Positions 15,476-22,098 of a stretch of DNA of 33,729 nucleotides are shown in pieces (position 1 is the first letter of the stretch; each line of letters opens with the position of its first letter). The translations under genes were made by a program, and so were the position numbers. The notes beneath the pieces were generated by a model. That model did not search any database. It was not told the origin of the DNA and saw only the letters and a list, made by a program, of their open reading frames with translations. The stretch covers positions 1-33,729 of the forward strand of contig CAZSAT010000081.1 of the NCBI GenBank assembly GCA_964604675.1. Direction: 5' to 3'. Source of the DNA: CAZSAT01 sp964604675 (lineage in GTDB: Bacteria; Myxococcota_A; UBA796; CAJQPC01).

Positions 15476-17184
15476 TACCGGCGGGCCGTGTCCCGGCTGA
15501 CCAGCAACACGTGCTCGTCGAGCGGGAGCTCGTCGGGCAGGGGCAGGCGCAGGTTCTCGTAGACCCGCCGGCTCCTGCTGTACCGCGAGGCGAGCGCGAT
15601 CAGCGGACCCTCGCGCACCGCCCCCTCGAGCCCGCTCGCGAGGGCAGCGTCGTTCGCGGGTCGCGGGGTGCCCAGCGCGCTCGCCAGGACCAGCTGCACG
15701 TCCACCACGGTGAGGTGGTCGCGCACCGACCAGGCACGGGCCTCCAGCACCTCCACGAGCTCCGCCCCGCCGATGTGCGTGCGGACCGCCCCGCAGTGGA
15801 GCGCAGCCTCCCAGGCGCGCTCGACCATCGAGCCTTCCGCGGGCAGGCGCTGCGTCACCCAGGCAGCCCGGTCGCCCCCGACCGGGACCAGCAGGTCGCT
15901 CCAGCAAGCGCCCACCCGGACAGCGAGCTCCTGCCCGGCGCTCACGAGGGCCGCCTCCAGCGCCTTCAAGCGCGCCGACTCCATGGTGGCCCGGTGACCC
16001 TCCAGGGACTTCCGCGCCGTGAGCACCTTCTGCAGGCCGTCGAGCAGGCCCTCCACCACGCGGTCCGGCGTGGTGACGAACAGCACCGAGTTTCGGAAGC
16101 GCCGGCGCGAGTCGCTCGGCCCGAAGGCCAGCACAGCCGCGGCCTGCTTCTGCACGTCGCCCCCCGGCCCGCCGGGGAAGAGCGCGACCAGCGTGAGCGC
16201 AGGCGTGTCGGGCACGTCGCCGGGACCGGTTGGCGCGATCACCACCCGGCCGAAGGGCTGCGGCTCGCCGGCGACGACCAGGGCCAACAACGCCGCCCGA
16301 AGCCGCTTGCGCGTGGGGTCGTCGGGCCCCATCGTGCCCGCGGCCTTCGCCACCGGCGGCGCCACGATCATCGGCCCGTCCGGCGCGACCCGCGCGGCCC
16401 GTGCGACCACGTGCAGAGCGCCCGCGAGCGACGGCACGAACGCCACCGCCTTGTCGATGACCGCAGGCTCCAGCGGCCAGGCCGCGAGGAAGCGGGCCCG
16501 CAGCGCCTTGCTCCGGCCCACGGTCTGGGCCATCGCGGCCCGGTGGACCGCCACGCGCTCGTCGGGGCCCGGGGATCGGAACAGCCGGGTCTGCACGAGG
16601 CTCAGCAGGCCGACGCCGGCGGGTGGCGCCCAGGGCTCGCCGTTCGCGCACGGTTGTCCGTCCAGCACCAGGGCGCTGCGCCCATCGGGCACCAGCGCCG
16701 CCTCGACCACGGCCACCCCGTCGTCGTCCCACGCCTCGGCGTGCACCACGAGCAGCAACTGAGGCCGCGGGTCCTCCGACGGGCTCACGCAGTCGTGCGG
16801 GGTGGTCCGCCGCCCGTCGACCACCCGCAGCCGGGCCGCGGGAGGCTCGGAGAGCCCGGACTCGAGCAGCACCTCGAGCACGCCCCGGTGGCTGTCCGGG
16901 CGCTGGCAACGCAGGAGCTGGATCAGCGTGGCCAGTGCATGGGTGCGGCCGCTGCCCTCGGCATCGCCGAGCCGGAAGACCGCCTGCGCGCCCAGACCGT
17001 CGAGGCGTTCCAGCAGCGAGACGACGAAGGCCTTGAGCCCATCGTGGAAGAAGGTGCGCGCGAAGAAGTCCTCGGGCGGCATGCCCACGAGCACCCGGAG
17101 CCCCCGCTCGGGGCGCCACGCCTCGTCTTCGACCTCGGGCCACAGAGGCGCGAGCTCTCGCCAGCTTCTCGGGTGTTCCACCAT
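15466..17184 (-). CDS. DUF499-like ATPase with degenerate P-loop
   Basis: A 572-residue protein. The N-terminus (SWRELAPLWPEV, then PPEDFFARTFFHDGLK at 36-51 and LERLDGLGAQAVFRL) follows the pattern of DUF499 ATPases, where a GGGKTH P-loop comes next. Here it reads GSGRTH (77-82), with Arg in place of the catalytic Lys. A Walker B-like strand QLLLVVHAEAWDDD follows. A late RNSVLFVTTPDRVVEGLLDGLQ segment matches the DUF499 'R-N-T-L-x-F-L-x-P-D' motif, followed by a helical ARKSLEGHRATMES. DUF499 proteins are usually much longer and sit beside DNA methylases in defence islands; no methylase or nuclease is near here. The assignment is by motif memory and needs profile confirmation. ATG at 17184 has TAGGGT 7 nt upstream. 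Confidence 0.6.
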   Translation of the reverse strand: MVEHPRSWRELAPLWPEVEDEAWRPERGLRVLVGMPPEDFFARTFFHDGLKAFVVSLLERLDGLGAQAVFRLGDAEGSGRTHALATLIQLLRCQRPDSHRGVLEVLLESGLSEPPAARLRVVDGRRTTPHDCVSPSEDPRPQLLLVVHAEAWDDDGVAVVEAALVPDGRSALVLDGQPCANGEPWAPPAGVGLLSLVQTRLFRSPGPDERVAVHRAAMAQTVGRSKALRARFLAAWPLEPAVIDKAVAFVPSLAGALHVVARAARVAPDGPMIVAPPVAKAAGTMGPDDPTRKRLRAALLALVVAGEPQPFGRVVIAPTGPGDVPDTPALTLVALFPGGPGGDVQKQAAAVLAFGPSDSRRRFRNSVLFVTTPDRVVEGLLDGLQKVLTARKSLEGHRATMESARLKALEAALVSAGQELAVRVGACWSDLLVPVGGDRAAWVTQRLPAEGSMVERAWEAALHCGAVRTHIGGAELVEVLEARAWSVRDHLTVVDVQLVLASALGTPRPANDAALASGLEGAVREGPLIALASRYSRSRRVYENLRLPLPDELPLDEHVLLVSRDTARRYGV

Positions 17185-17191
17185 GGGGGGA

Positions 17192-17197
17192 ACCCTA
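17192..17197 (-). promoter_or_regulatory. -10 box for the DUF499-like gene
   Basis: TAGGGT (17197-17192) lies 7 nt before the ATG at 17184, inside the 18-bp gap after the radical SAM stop. It predicts a leaderless transcript in addition to any read-through. Confidence 0.4.
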
Positions 17198-17213
17198 CCG
17201 CGCTACTTCGCGG
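17198..17213 (-). terminator. Small hairpin with the radical SAM stop codon in its loop
   Basis: CCGCG (17198-17202) pairs with CGCGG (17209-17213); the 6-nt loop contains the TAG stop (17205-17203). No T-run. Confidence 0.25.
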
Positions 17214-18720
17214 CCGCCTCCGCCACGGCGCTGGTGCGGGTGCCGCGGAAGCTGGACGCGAGGTTCTTCAGGAACTTCTTGCCGGGCTTCTCGGCGTCGT
17301 AGAAGAGGAACGAGAAGAGGTTGAAGGCCTGCACGTACTTGCCCACGTCGCGCCAGCTCTCGAGGGTCTCGAGGTGCCGCGCGATGGTGACCGGCCGGTA
17401 GTAGAATTCCCGGTAGAAGGTGCGGTGGGCCTCGACCAGATCGGCGCCTTCCATGCCCCACGGCACGAAGGTGGGCTCCCAGAAGCTCTTCTCGTCGGTG
17501 GTCTTGTTGATCACCCGGCCCCACTTCTCCCCTTCGCGCTCCCAGATCTCCATCTGGGGGGTCTTGGGCAAGAGCGTGTTGATCTGCACGGTGACGTCGT
17601 GCAGCGGGATGGACTTGGCGAAGTCGATGGTCTCGCGGATGGTCTCGGGGGTGTCGGGCATGTGGCCGACCATCAGGAAGGCCTTCGGACGCAGGCCCAC
17701 CTCGTCGGCCCAGGTGATGGCGTTGCGGATCTTCTCCTTCGTGATGCCCTTGGAGATGAAGTCCAACACCCGGTCGCTGCCGGACTCGATGCCGAAGCGC
17801 GTGCGCCAGCAGCCGGCGTCCTTCATGCGCTGGAGCATCTCCTTGTCGACCACCTCGACGCGGCTCGAGCAGGTCCAGGAGAAGTGCTTGTGCAGGCCGC
17901 GGCGGATGATCTCGTCACAGACCTTCATCACCCGGCGCTTGTTGGCGCAGAACAGGGAGTCGACGATGGCGATGTCGTGGGCGCCGAAGTCGCGGAGCAG
18001 GTGCTCCATCTCGTCGACGATGTCGATGTGGTTCCGGCTGCGGTAGCCCGAGTTCGACTTCTGGCAGAAGCCGCACGCATGTGGGCAGCCCCGGCTGGTG
18101 ATCATCGCGAACTTGGGGGTGCCGTGCTCGTCGACCGGGACCGGCTTGTAGAGGTCGGGCGGGACCAGGTGGCGGGCGGGCCAGGGCAGCTGATCGAGCT
18201 TGCGGAACTTCTTGCGCGGCGGCGTGAAGTGCAGGCCTTCGGGGGTGTTGTAGACGATCCCTTCGATCGACTCCAGGCTGCGCAGGCCCTTGCAGTGCTC
18301 CACGTACTCGGCGAGGGAGTGCTCGCCTTCGTGGATGATGCCCACGTCGAACGCGGGCTCGGCCATCGCCTCGTGCGGCATGAGGGTGACGTGGTAGCCG
18401 CCGAGCACGACCTTGGTGCTGGGCATCGCGCCCTTGAGCGCGCGGGCGAGATCCTTGGCGCCCTCGAACACCACCGTGTTGGAGCCGATGCCGATGATGT
18501 CGGCCTCGAACTGCTCGCAGCGGCGCACGGTGGCCGGGATGTCGAGCTTCTCGGCGGCGGCGTCGAGCACCGCGACCGTTTCCCCCATGCGCTCCAGCAC
18601 CGCCGCCAGGTACAGGATGCCCAGCGGGTGGGAGTTGTAGAAGAGGTAGCTGGTGACCGGGTTGACGTGACCGTCCCGCAGGACGGAGTCGAGCGGCGGG
18701 TTGATCAGGATGACGCGCAA
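17203..18720 (-). CDS. B12-binding-domain radical SAM enzyme
   Basis: A 505-residue cytoplasmic enzyme. The N-terminal cobalamin-binding fold starts MRVILINPPL and runs to about 145 (DIIGIGSNT, VVLGGYHVTLMPHEA). The radical SAM domain follows with GCPHACGFC (Cys212, Cys216, Cys219), the CxxxCxxC ligand set for the [4Fe-4S] cluster. Later conserved parts include RFGIESGSDRVLDFISKG and KAFLMVGHMPDTPETI. The class (BchE/HpnP/HpnJ-like) methylates or cyclises unactivated carbons; the substrate here is open. The start is TTG at 18720: an in-frame stop lies just upstream and no other start precedes the conserved RVILINPP strand. A GAGG sits 4 nt before it. Its Lys content and conservation are higher than those of its neighbours. 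Confidence 0.92.
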   Translation of the reverse strand: MRVILINPPLDSVLRDGHVNPVTSYLFYNSHPLGILYLAAVLERMGETVAVLDAAAEKLDIPATVRRCEQFEADIIGIGSNTVVFEGAKDLARALKGAMPSTKVVLGGYHVTLMPHEAMAEPAFDVGIIHEGEHSLAEYVEHCKGLRSLESIEGIVYNTPEGLHFTPPRKKFRKLDQLPWPARHLVPPDLYKPVPVDEHGTPKFAMITSRGCPHACGFCQKSNSGYRSRNHIDIVDEMEHLLRDFGAHDIAIVDSLFCANKRRVMKVCDEIIRRGLHKHFSWTCSSRVEVVDKEMLQRMKDAGCWRTRFGIESGSDRVLDFISKGITKEKIRNAITWADEVGLRPKAFLMVGHMPDTPETIRETIDFAKSIPLHDVTVQINTLLPKTPQMEIWEREGEKWGRVINKTTDEKSFWEPTFVPWGMEGADLVEAHRTFYREFYYRPVTIARHLETLESWRDVGKYVQAFNLFSFLFYDAEKPGKKFLKNLASSFRGTRTSAVAEAAAK

Positions 18721-18724
18721 GCGA

Positions 18725-18754
18725 CCTCACGAGGCTTTGACAGCTCTGAGCGTA
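18725..18754 (-). promoter_or_regulatory. -10 box and Shine-Dalgarno of the radical SAM gene
   Basis: TACGCT (18754-18749) is a possible -10, and GAGG (18728-18725) lies 4 nt before the TTG start at 18720. The site lies back to back with the promoter of the small plus-strand gene. No -35 resembling TTGACA was found at the right distance. Confidence 0.3.
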
Positions 18755-18760
18755 CCGCGC

Positions 18761-18789
18761 TTGTCTCCCCCACGAGGGAGATGTATCGT
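18761..18789 (+). promoter_or_regulatory. Sigma-70-like promoter of the 51-residue protein gene
   Basis: TTGTCT (18761-18766), a 17-bp spacer and TATCGT (18784-18789) place transcription start near 18796. That leaves a leader of about 32 nt with a purine-rich GAGGGA before the ATG at 18828. Confidence 0.5.
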
Positions 18790-18827
18790 GAGCTTGCGCA
18801 CGAACGCTCCACACCGAGGGACCGAAG

Positions 18828-18983
18828 ATGGACCCGAAAGCCCCCCGCTACCCAGACAAGCGAGGCTTCGACAAGCCTCGGAACACGCCGGCGACGAAGG
18901 AGTCCGACCTGAACGGGCGCCGCGCGATCAGCGCCGCGCTGCGGGAGGGGTTGAAGCGGGCGCAGGAAGAAGAGGGGCGGTAG
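18828..18983 (+). CDS. 51-residue basic hypothetical protein
   Basis: An ATG-to-TAG frame starting MDPKAPRYPDKRGFDKPRN and ending LKRAQEEEGR. It is highly charged, with 16 Lys/Arg and 11 Asp/Glu, has no hydrophobic segment or Cys, and its C-terminal half (RRAISAALREGLKRAQEEE) is probably a single amphipathic helix. A GAGGGA lies 8 nt before the start, and a promoter-like TTGTCT-N17-TATCGT lies at a suitable distance. I do not recognise a family. Its own promoter and leader make it more credible than other short frames here. It could be a small nucleic-acid-binding or ribosome-associated protein, which is only a guess from charge. Confidence 0.55.
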   Translation: MDPKAPRYPDKRGFDKPRNTPATKESDLNGRRAISAALREGLKRAQEEEGR

Positions 18984-19041
18984 CTCGAGCTCCGCAGGGT
19001 CGCCCGCGTCGAAGACGGAAGCCACTGCGAAGGTCGCAGCG

Positions 19042-19063
19042 GGTCTGCACGATCGTGCAGACC
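19042..19063. promoter_or_regulatory. hipBA operator O1, perfect 22-bp palindrome
   Basis: A perfect 22-bp inverted repeat with the core TGCACGATCGTGCA. Centre 19052.5, about 115 bp upstream of hipB. It shares its core with two further sites at 61-bp intervals, which makes it a strong candidate for HipB binding. Confidence 0.7.
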
Positions 19064-19105
19064 AGCGCCGCGCCCCATGCTTGGTGCCCGCGCTGGAGTC
19101 GCTAC

Positions 19106-19121
19106 ATGCACGATCGTGCAT
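19106..19121. promoter_or_regulatory. hipBA operator O2, perfect 16-bp palindrome
   Basis: ATGCACGATCGTGCAT, a perfect palindrome centred at 19113.5, exactly 61 bp after O1. It lies 10 bp upstream of the -35 box. Confidence 0.75.
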
Positions 19122-19131
19122 CAATGGTAGA

Positions 19132-19160
19132 TTGACGGCCCGCGGCAGCAGACGTAGGCT
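19132..19160 (+). promoter_or_regulatory. hipBA promoter
   Basis: TTGACG (19132-19137), a 17-bp spacer and TAGGCT (19155-19160) form the best sigma-70-like promoter in the window. The -10 box ends 6 nt before the hipB ATG, so the mRNA probably starts at the start codon (leaderless). It lies between operators O2 and O3. Confidence 0.7.
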
Positions 19161-19166
19161 GAACCG

Positions 19167-19182
19167 ATGCAAGATCGTGCAT
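19167..19182. promoter_or_regulatory. hipBA operator O3, overlapping the hipB start codon
   Basis: ATGCAAGATCGTGCAT has one mismatch from the O2 palindrome and is centred at 19174.5, again 61 bp from O2. It begins at the A of the hipB start codon, so the operator is also the coding sequence for the first residues (MQDRA). Binding would block the transcription start. Confidence 0.7.
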
Positions 19183-19397
19183 TCACGGAGCTCGGCCAGG
19201 CAGTGCGCTCGCGGCGGCGGGAGCTGGACCTGAAGCAGGTGGAGCTCGCGGAGCTCGCGGGTTGCTCCACGCGCCTGGTGCATGCGATCGAGGCCGGCAA
19301 GCCGACGCTGCGCCTGGACAAGCTGGTCGAGGTCCTCGAGGTGCTGGGACTCCGGCTGGAGCTCGTGCGCGGCGCAGGTGGCCTGGTGTCCCGATGA
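19167..19397 (+). CDS. hipB: HipB-type XRE-family antitoxin
   Basis: A 76-residue helix-turn-helix protein: LGQAVRSRRRELDLKQVELAELAG, then STRLVHAIEAGKPTLRLDKLVEVLEVLGL, the Cro/C1-type fold typical of HipB, with a short C-terminal tail. It would bind DNA as a dimer, repress its own operon and neutralise the HipA kinase. The stop overlaps the hipA start as ATGA, the normal coupling in this module. Three palindromic operators spaced 61 bp apart precede it, the last covering its start codon. The ATG is preceded by TAGGCT-N6 with no Shine-Dalgarno, so the transcript is probably leaderless. Confidence 0.9.
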   Translation: MQDRAFTELGQAVRSRRRELDLKQVELAELAGCSTRLVHAIEAGKPTLRLDKLVEVLEVLGLRLELVRGAGGLVSR

Positions 19398-20581
19398 GCT
19401 GGCTGCAGGCGATCCCCTCGGTCGAGCGGGCCGAGGTCTACAAGGGTGAGGTCCACGCGGCCTCGCTCCAGCGCCGAGCTGGAGGTCTGCACTTCGCGTA
19501 CCTCCCGGGCTACGGCGGCCCTCCGGTCGCGACCACGCTCCCCTTGGGCTCGGTGGTCGAGACGAGCGGCGGCGCCGCACCGCCCTTCTTCGCCGGCCTC
19601 CTCCCCGAGGGCCGTCGGCTCACGGCGCTCCGCTCGGCGATCAAGACCTCTGCGGACGACGAGCTGTCGCTCTTGTTGGCGGTCGGGCACGACGCCATCG
19701 GCGATGTCCGGGTGATCGCGGCGGCCGCGCCGCTCCCGCCGCCGCCAGCGCCGGTGGAGGGTCCGCTGGACTTCCGCTCGCTCTTCGCGCGTGCAGTGGC
19801 GCGGGATCCCGAGGACACGGTGGGGCTCCCCGGCGTGCAGGACAAGGTGTCGGGACGGATGATCTCGCTCCCCGTCACCTGGCGTGGACGCAGCGCGATC
19901 CTGAAGCTGGACCCACCGGAGTACCCCCACCTCGTGGAGAACGAGGCCTTCTTCTACGGCGCGGCCCAGCGGAGCGGCCTGCCCACGGCGCGGGTCGAGG
20001 TGATCCGCGACGGAGCACGCCGTGCGGGCTTGCTCGTGGAGCGCTTCGACCGGGGGCACGGGACGGAGGCCTCCCAGCGGCTGGCCCAGGAAGACGGCTG
20101 CCAGATCCTCGGGCGCTACCCAGCGGACAAGTACCGGGTGAGCACCGAGGAGCTCTTCGAGGCGCTCGCCGCGGCGACGCGCGCTCCGCTGGTGGCGGGT
20201 CGCGAGCTCCTGCGCCAGCTCGCCTTCGCGTACCTGAGCTGCAACGGGGACGCCCACGCCAAGAACTTCTCGCTCCTCCGACGAGGCGGGGAGTGGCGGG
20301 TGACCCCGGCCTACGACCTGCCCTGCACCTGGCTCTACGGGGACACGACGATGGCGCTGCCGATCGACGGTCGTCGTCGCGAAGACATCGGGCGCCGCCA
20401 GCTCCTGGCGCTGGGGAGGCACCTCGGGCTGCCGGACAAGGCGACGGAGCGCGTGCTCGACGAGCTCCTGCGGGCGGTCCCGAGCTGGCTCGGCGATCTG
20501 GAGCGGCTGCCCTTCGACGGCCGTCGGCTGCACAAGCTGCGACGCGCGATCGCGTGGCGTTGCGAGCGGCTGAGCGGGTAG
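19394..20581 (+). CDS. hipA: HipA-type serine/threonine kinase toxin
   Basis: A 395-residue kinase toxin, intact by motif. The N-terminal HipA domain has FFAGLLPEG (65-73). The kinase core has GVQDKVSG (147-154, the loop containing the regulatory Ser153), AILKLDP (Lys171), ENEAFFYGAAQRSGLP, GLLVERFDR, the catalytic loop NGDAHAKN (284-291, Asp286) and the metal-binding YDLPCT (Asp308). E. coli HipA phosphorylates glutamyl-tRNA synthetase and causes growth arrest and persistence; the target here is inferred from family. It is coupled to hipB by a 4-bp overlap. Length is slightly short of the E. coli protein (440). The region downstream is decayed, so the module may be on a mobile or degraded segment. 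Confidence 0.92.
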   Translation: MSWLQAIPSVERAEVYKGEVHAASLQRRAGGLHFAYLPGYGGPPVATTLPLGSVVETSGGAAPPFFAGLLPEGRRLTALRSAIKTSADDELSLLLAVGHDAIGDVRVIAAAAPLPPPPAPVEGPLDFRSLFARAVARDPEDTVGLPGVQDKVSGRMISLPVTWRGRSAILKLDPPEYPHLVENEAFFYGAAQRSGLPTARVEVIRDGARRAGLLVERFDRGHGTEASQRLAQEDGCQILGRYPADKYRVSTEELFEALAAATRAPLVAGRELLRQLAFAYLSCNGDAHAKNFSLLRRGGEWRVTPAYDLPCTWLYGDTTMALPIDGRRREDIGRRQLLALGRHLGLPDKATERVLDELLRAVPSWLGDLERLPFDGRRLHKLRRAIAWRCERLSG

Positions 20582-20650
20582 GCAGGGAACGGAGGTGTCC
20601 ATCGCCGGTCCAGGCCTGGAGCGCCCACTCAGGGCAGGACGTCCCGCCCC

Positions 20651-20920
20651 GTGAGCTTCGTCGACCCCGCGTACCCGGCCTTCGTGACGGCGGTCCTGGC
20701 GCTCTACGCGCTCCTCGGGCGCCGCGGCCGGAACCTGTTGCTCGTGGCCGCCAGCGCCCTGTTCTACGGCTGGGTGCATCCCTGGTGGGTCGGGCTGCTC
20801 GCCTTCTCCGTGGTCCTGGACTACGGCTGCGGGCTCGGCATGGTCCGCCGGCCCGAGCACCGCAAGGCCTTCCTGGCCTGCAGCGTGGTGGGCAACGTCA
20901 CCTTGCTGGGTGTCTTCAAC
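20651..20920 (+). pseudogene. MBOAT-family O-acyltransferase, 5' fragment only
   Basis: The first 90 residues from a GTG at 20651 match the N-terminus of AlgI-like membrane-bound O-acyltransferases: RGRNLLLVAASALFYGWVHPWW, a second span LLAFSVVLDYGCGLGM, and RKAFLACSVVGNVTLLGVF, where family members continue with K-Y-Y-N-F. Here the match stops at residue 90, and the sequence beyond is the antisense of an opposing gene. The remaining 350-400 residues, including the catalytic His, are missing. The frame runs on to 21082 as non-homologous read-through. Such enzymes acetylate exopolysaccharides together with SGNH proteins. Loss by deletion or inversion at about 20918 is inferred. Confidence 0.8.
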
Positions 20921-21380
20921 CTTGGCGATCTTCTTCCCCACGCCGTTGTCCACGGCGAAGGTCTGGTGGTCGCCGCTGATGTCGACCTTGACCGCCGTGG
21001 CCTGGGCGGTGGCCAGCGAGGCCAGCTGCTCCGTCCGAGCGCCGCCGCGAGGTGCCAGCGGGTGACCACACGGTCGCTGTAGAGGTCGACGGCGGGGGCG
21101 GCCGCCTCGCTCGCGACCAACTCGATCACCGCAGCACCTTCCAGGGCGATCCAGGCGCTGGCCCCAGCCGCGATGCCCGCTTCGGTCTTCTCCCACGCCA
21201 CCAGCGGCAGCTGGAGGACACCGCGTCGGTCCGTTCGATGCGCAGCTCGCCGAACACGCTGTTGCCGACGCTCGACGAGGTCGCCGCACGGGCCACACCC
21301 GTGAACGGGTCCGTGCTGCTCTCCACCTTGCACTTGGCATGGGCCTGGCCGATCAGGGAGACGGTCAACAACAAGATCAT
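20915..21380 (-). pseudogene. Frameshifted, 3'-truncated secreted protein
   Basis: From the ATG at 21380 the minus strand encodes a signal peptide and mature start (MILLLTVSLIGQAHA, then KCKVESSTDPFTG). Homologous-looking sequence continues in a second frame near 21228 (GVLQLPLVAWEKTEAGIAAG) and a third near 21031 (EQLASLATAQATAVKVDISG, then HQTFAVDNGVGKKI). Both shifts are what single-base deletions would give. The gene ends at the junction with the truncated MBOAT gene. I recognise only a loose resemblance to small secreted proteins of unknown function in Myxococcota. Start support: GGAG 6 nt before the ATG and a -10-like TAGCCT upstream. Assembly error could explain the shifts but not the shared truncation point. 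Confidence 0.65.
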
Positions 21381-21413
21381 CAGGTGCTCCGGTCGTGAGG
21401 AACGCGTGGCGCC

Positions 21414-21419
21414 AGGCTA
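21414..21419 (-). promoter_or_regulatory. -10 box of the frameshifted secreted-protein gene
   Basis: TAGCCT (21419-21414) lies about 33 nt before the ATG at 21380, with GGAG before the start codon. A leadered promoter remains although the gene is broken. Confidence 0.3.
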
Positions 21420-21627
21420 CCGTGCGAAGTCCAAGCGGCCGACCCGGCTGGCGTACGCGCCCCGCTCCGCGGTCCGCACGCTCTCGCCTCTCTGGCCCAC
21501 ACCACTGGGAGCGGGGCCTCGCAGCCCCGTTGCGCGGGCGCTCCGGACCTCGCCGTCACCGGGGGGGCAGCCCACGATCGTGGTCGCGGGCGCTCCGACC
21601 ACCGACCCCGCTCGGAAGGCACTGGAA

Positions 21628-21778
21628 CCCACGCTCTGTGGCTGGGAAGGCCAGGGAAGCCACGTTTCTCCTGATCGAGACGCCGTCGACGCCTTGTCCG
21701 GGGCCTGTTTCGCGCCGACACGGCCTGCTGAGGGCCCGAAACGTGGTTTCCCGACCGCTCCGGGCTCGCCAGCGTGGC
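21628..21778. repeat. Imperfect inverted repeat in the decayed zone
   Basis: GGGAAGCCACGTTTC (21654-21668) and GAAACGTGGTTTCCC (21738-21752) match in 14 of 15 inverted positions around a 69-nt loop. Outer arms CCACGCT (21629-21635) and AGCGTGG (21771-21777) extend the symmetry. Could be a structured RNA or the ends of a small element. Confidence 0.45.
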
Positions 21779-22086
21779 TTGCGGGGCGCTCCGCACCCGC
21801 AGAAGCCCCGGGCTCGCGCCAGCTCGGGCGCGCTACCTCCCTGCGGCGCTCGTCCTCGACGGTCGCCGCTGCACCGCGTCGACACGACCCTGCCGCATCC
21901 GACACCCACGCAACCACGCCACCGACCACCGCCCCGCGCGTGGGCGGGCCGGCGAGGGCTGCGGCGATCCACTGCACGTCCGCGCCCGTTGCCGTCACCC
22001 GACGTGGGCGCCGCACGAGCAGGCTGAGCTCCGGCTCTGGGAGCCGGTGCACCGCGGACGGGGTGCTCGGCAACACCCGTCCAGCG

Positions 22087-22092
22087 TAGCCT
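22087..22092 (+). promoter_or_regulatory. -10 box for the kinase-sigma operon
   Basis: TAGCCT lies 6 nt before the GTG start at 22099 with no Shine-Dalgarno. Leaderless transcript predicted; no clear -35. Confidence 0.45.
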
Positions 22093-22098
22093 CGCACC

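Larger units (their letters stand above)
21381..22098. other. 718-bp largely non-coding region
   Basis: No gene is supported. It holds the leader and -10 of the frameshifted gene at its left end, an imperfect inverted repeat (21628-21778), a stretch at 21892-21935 that resembles the 3' end of the flavin monooxygenase gene, and the kinase promoter at its right end. Open frames exist on both strands, but their proteins are Pro/Arg/Ser-rich without motifs, as expected by chance at this GC content. Confidence 0.6.

Noticed and set aside
15511..18912. 1133-residue open frame on the plus strand
   Set aside because: Antisense of the DUF499-like and radical SAM genes, which have clear family motifs on the minus strand.
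21417..22097. 226-residue minus-strand frame in the non-coding zone
   Set aside because: No recognisable motif, Pro/Ala/Arg-rich; its start abuts the kinase promoter. Kept only as a note on a possible FMO-like remnant.
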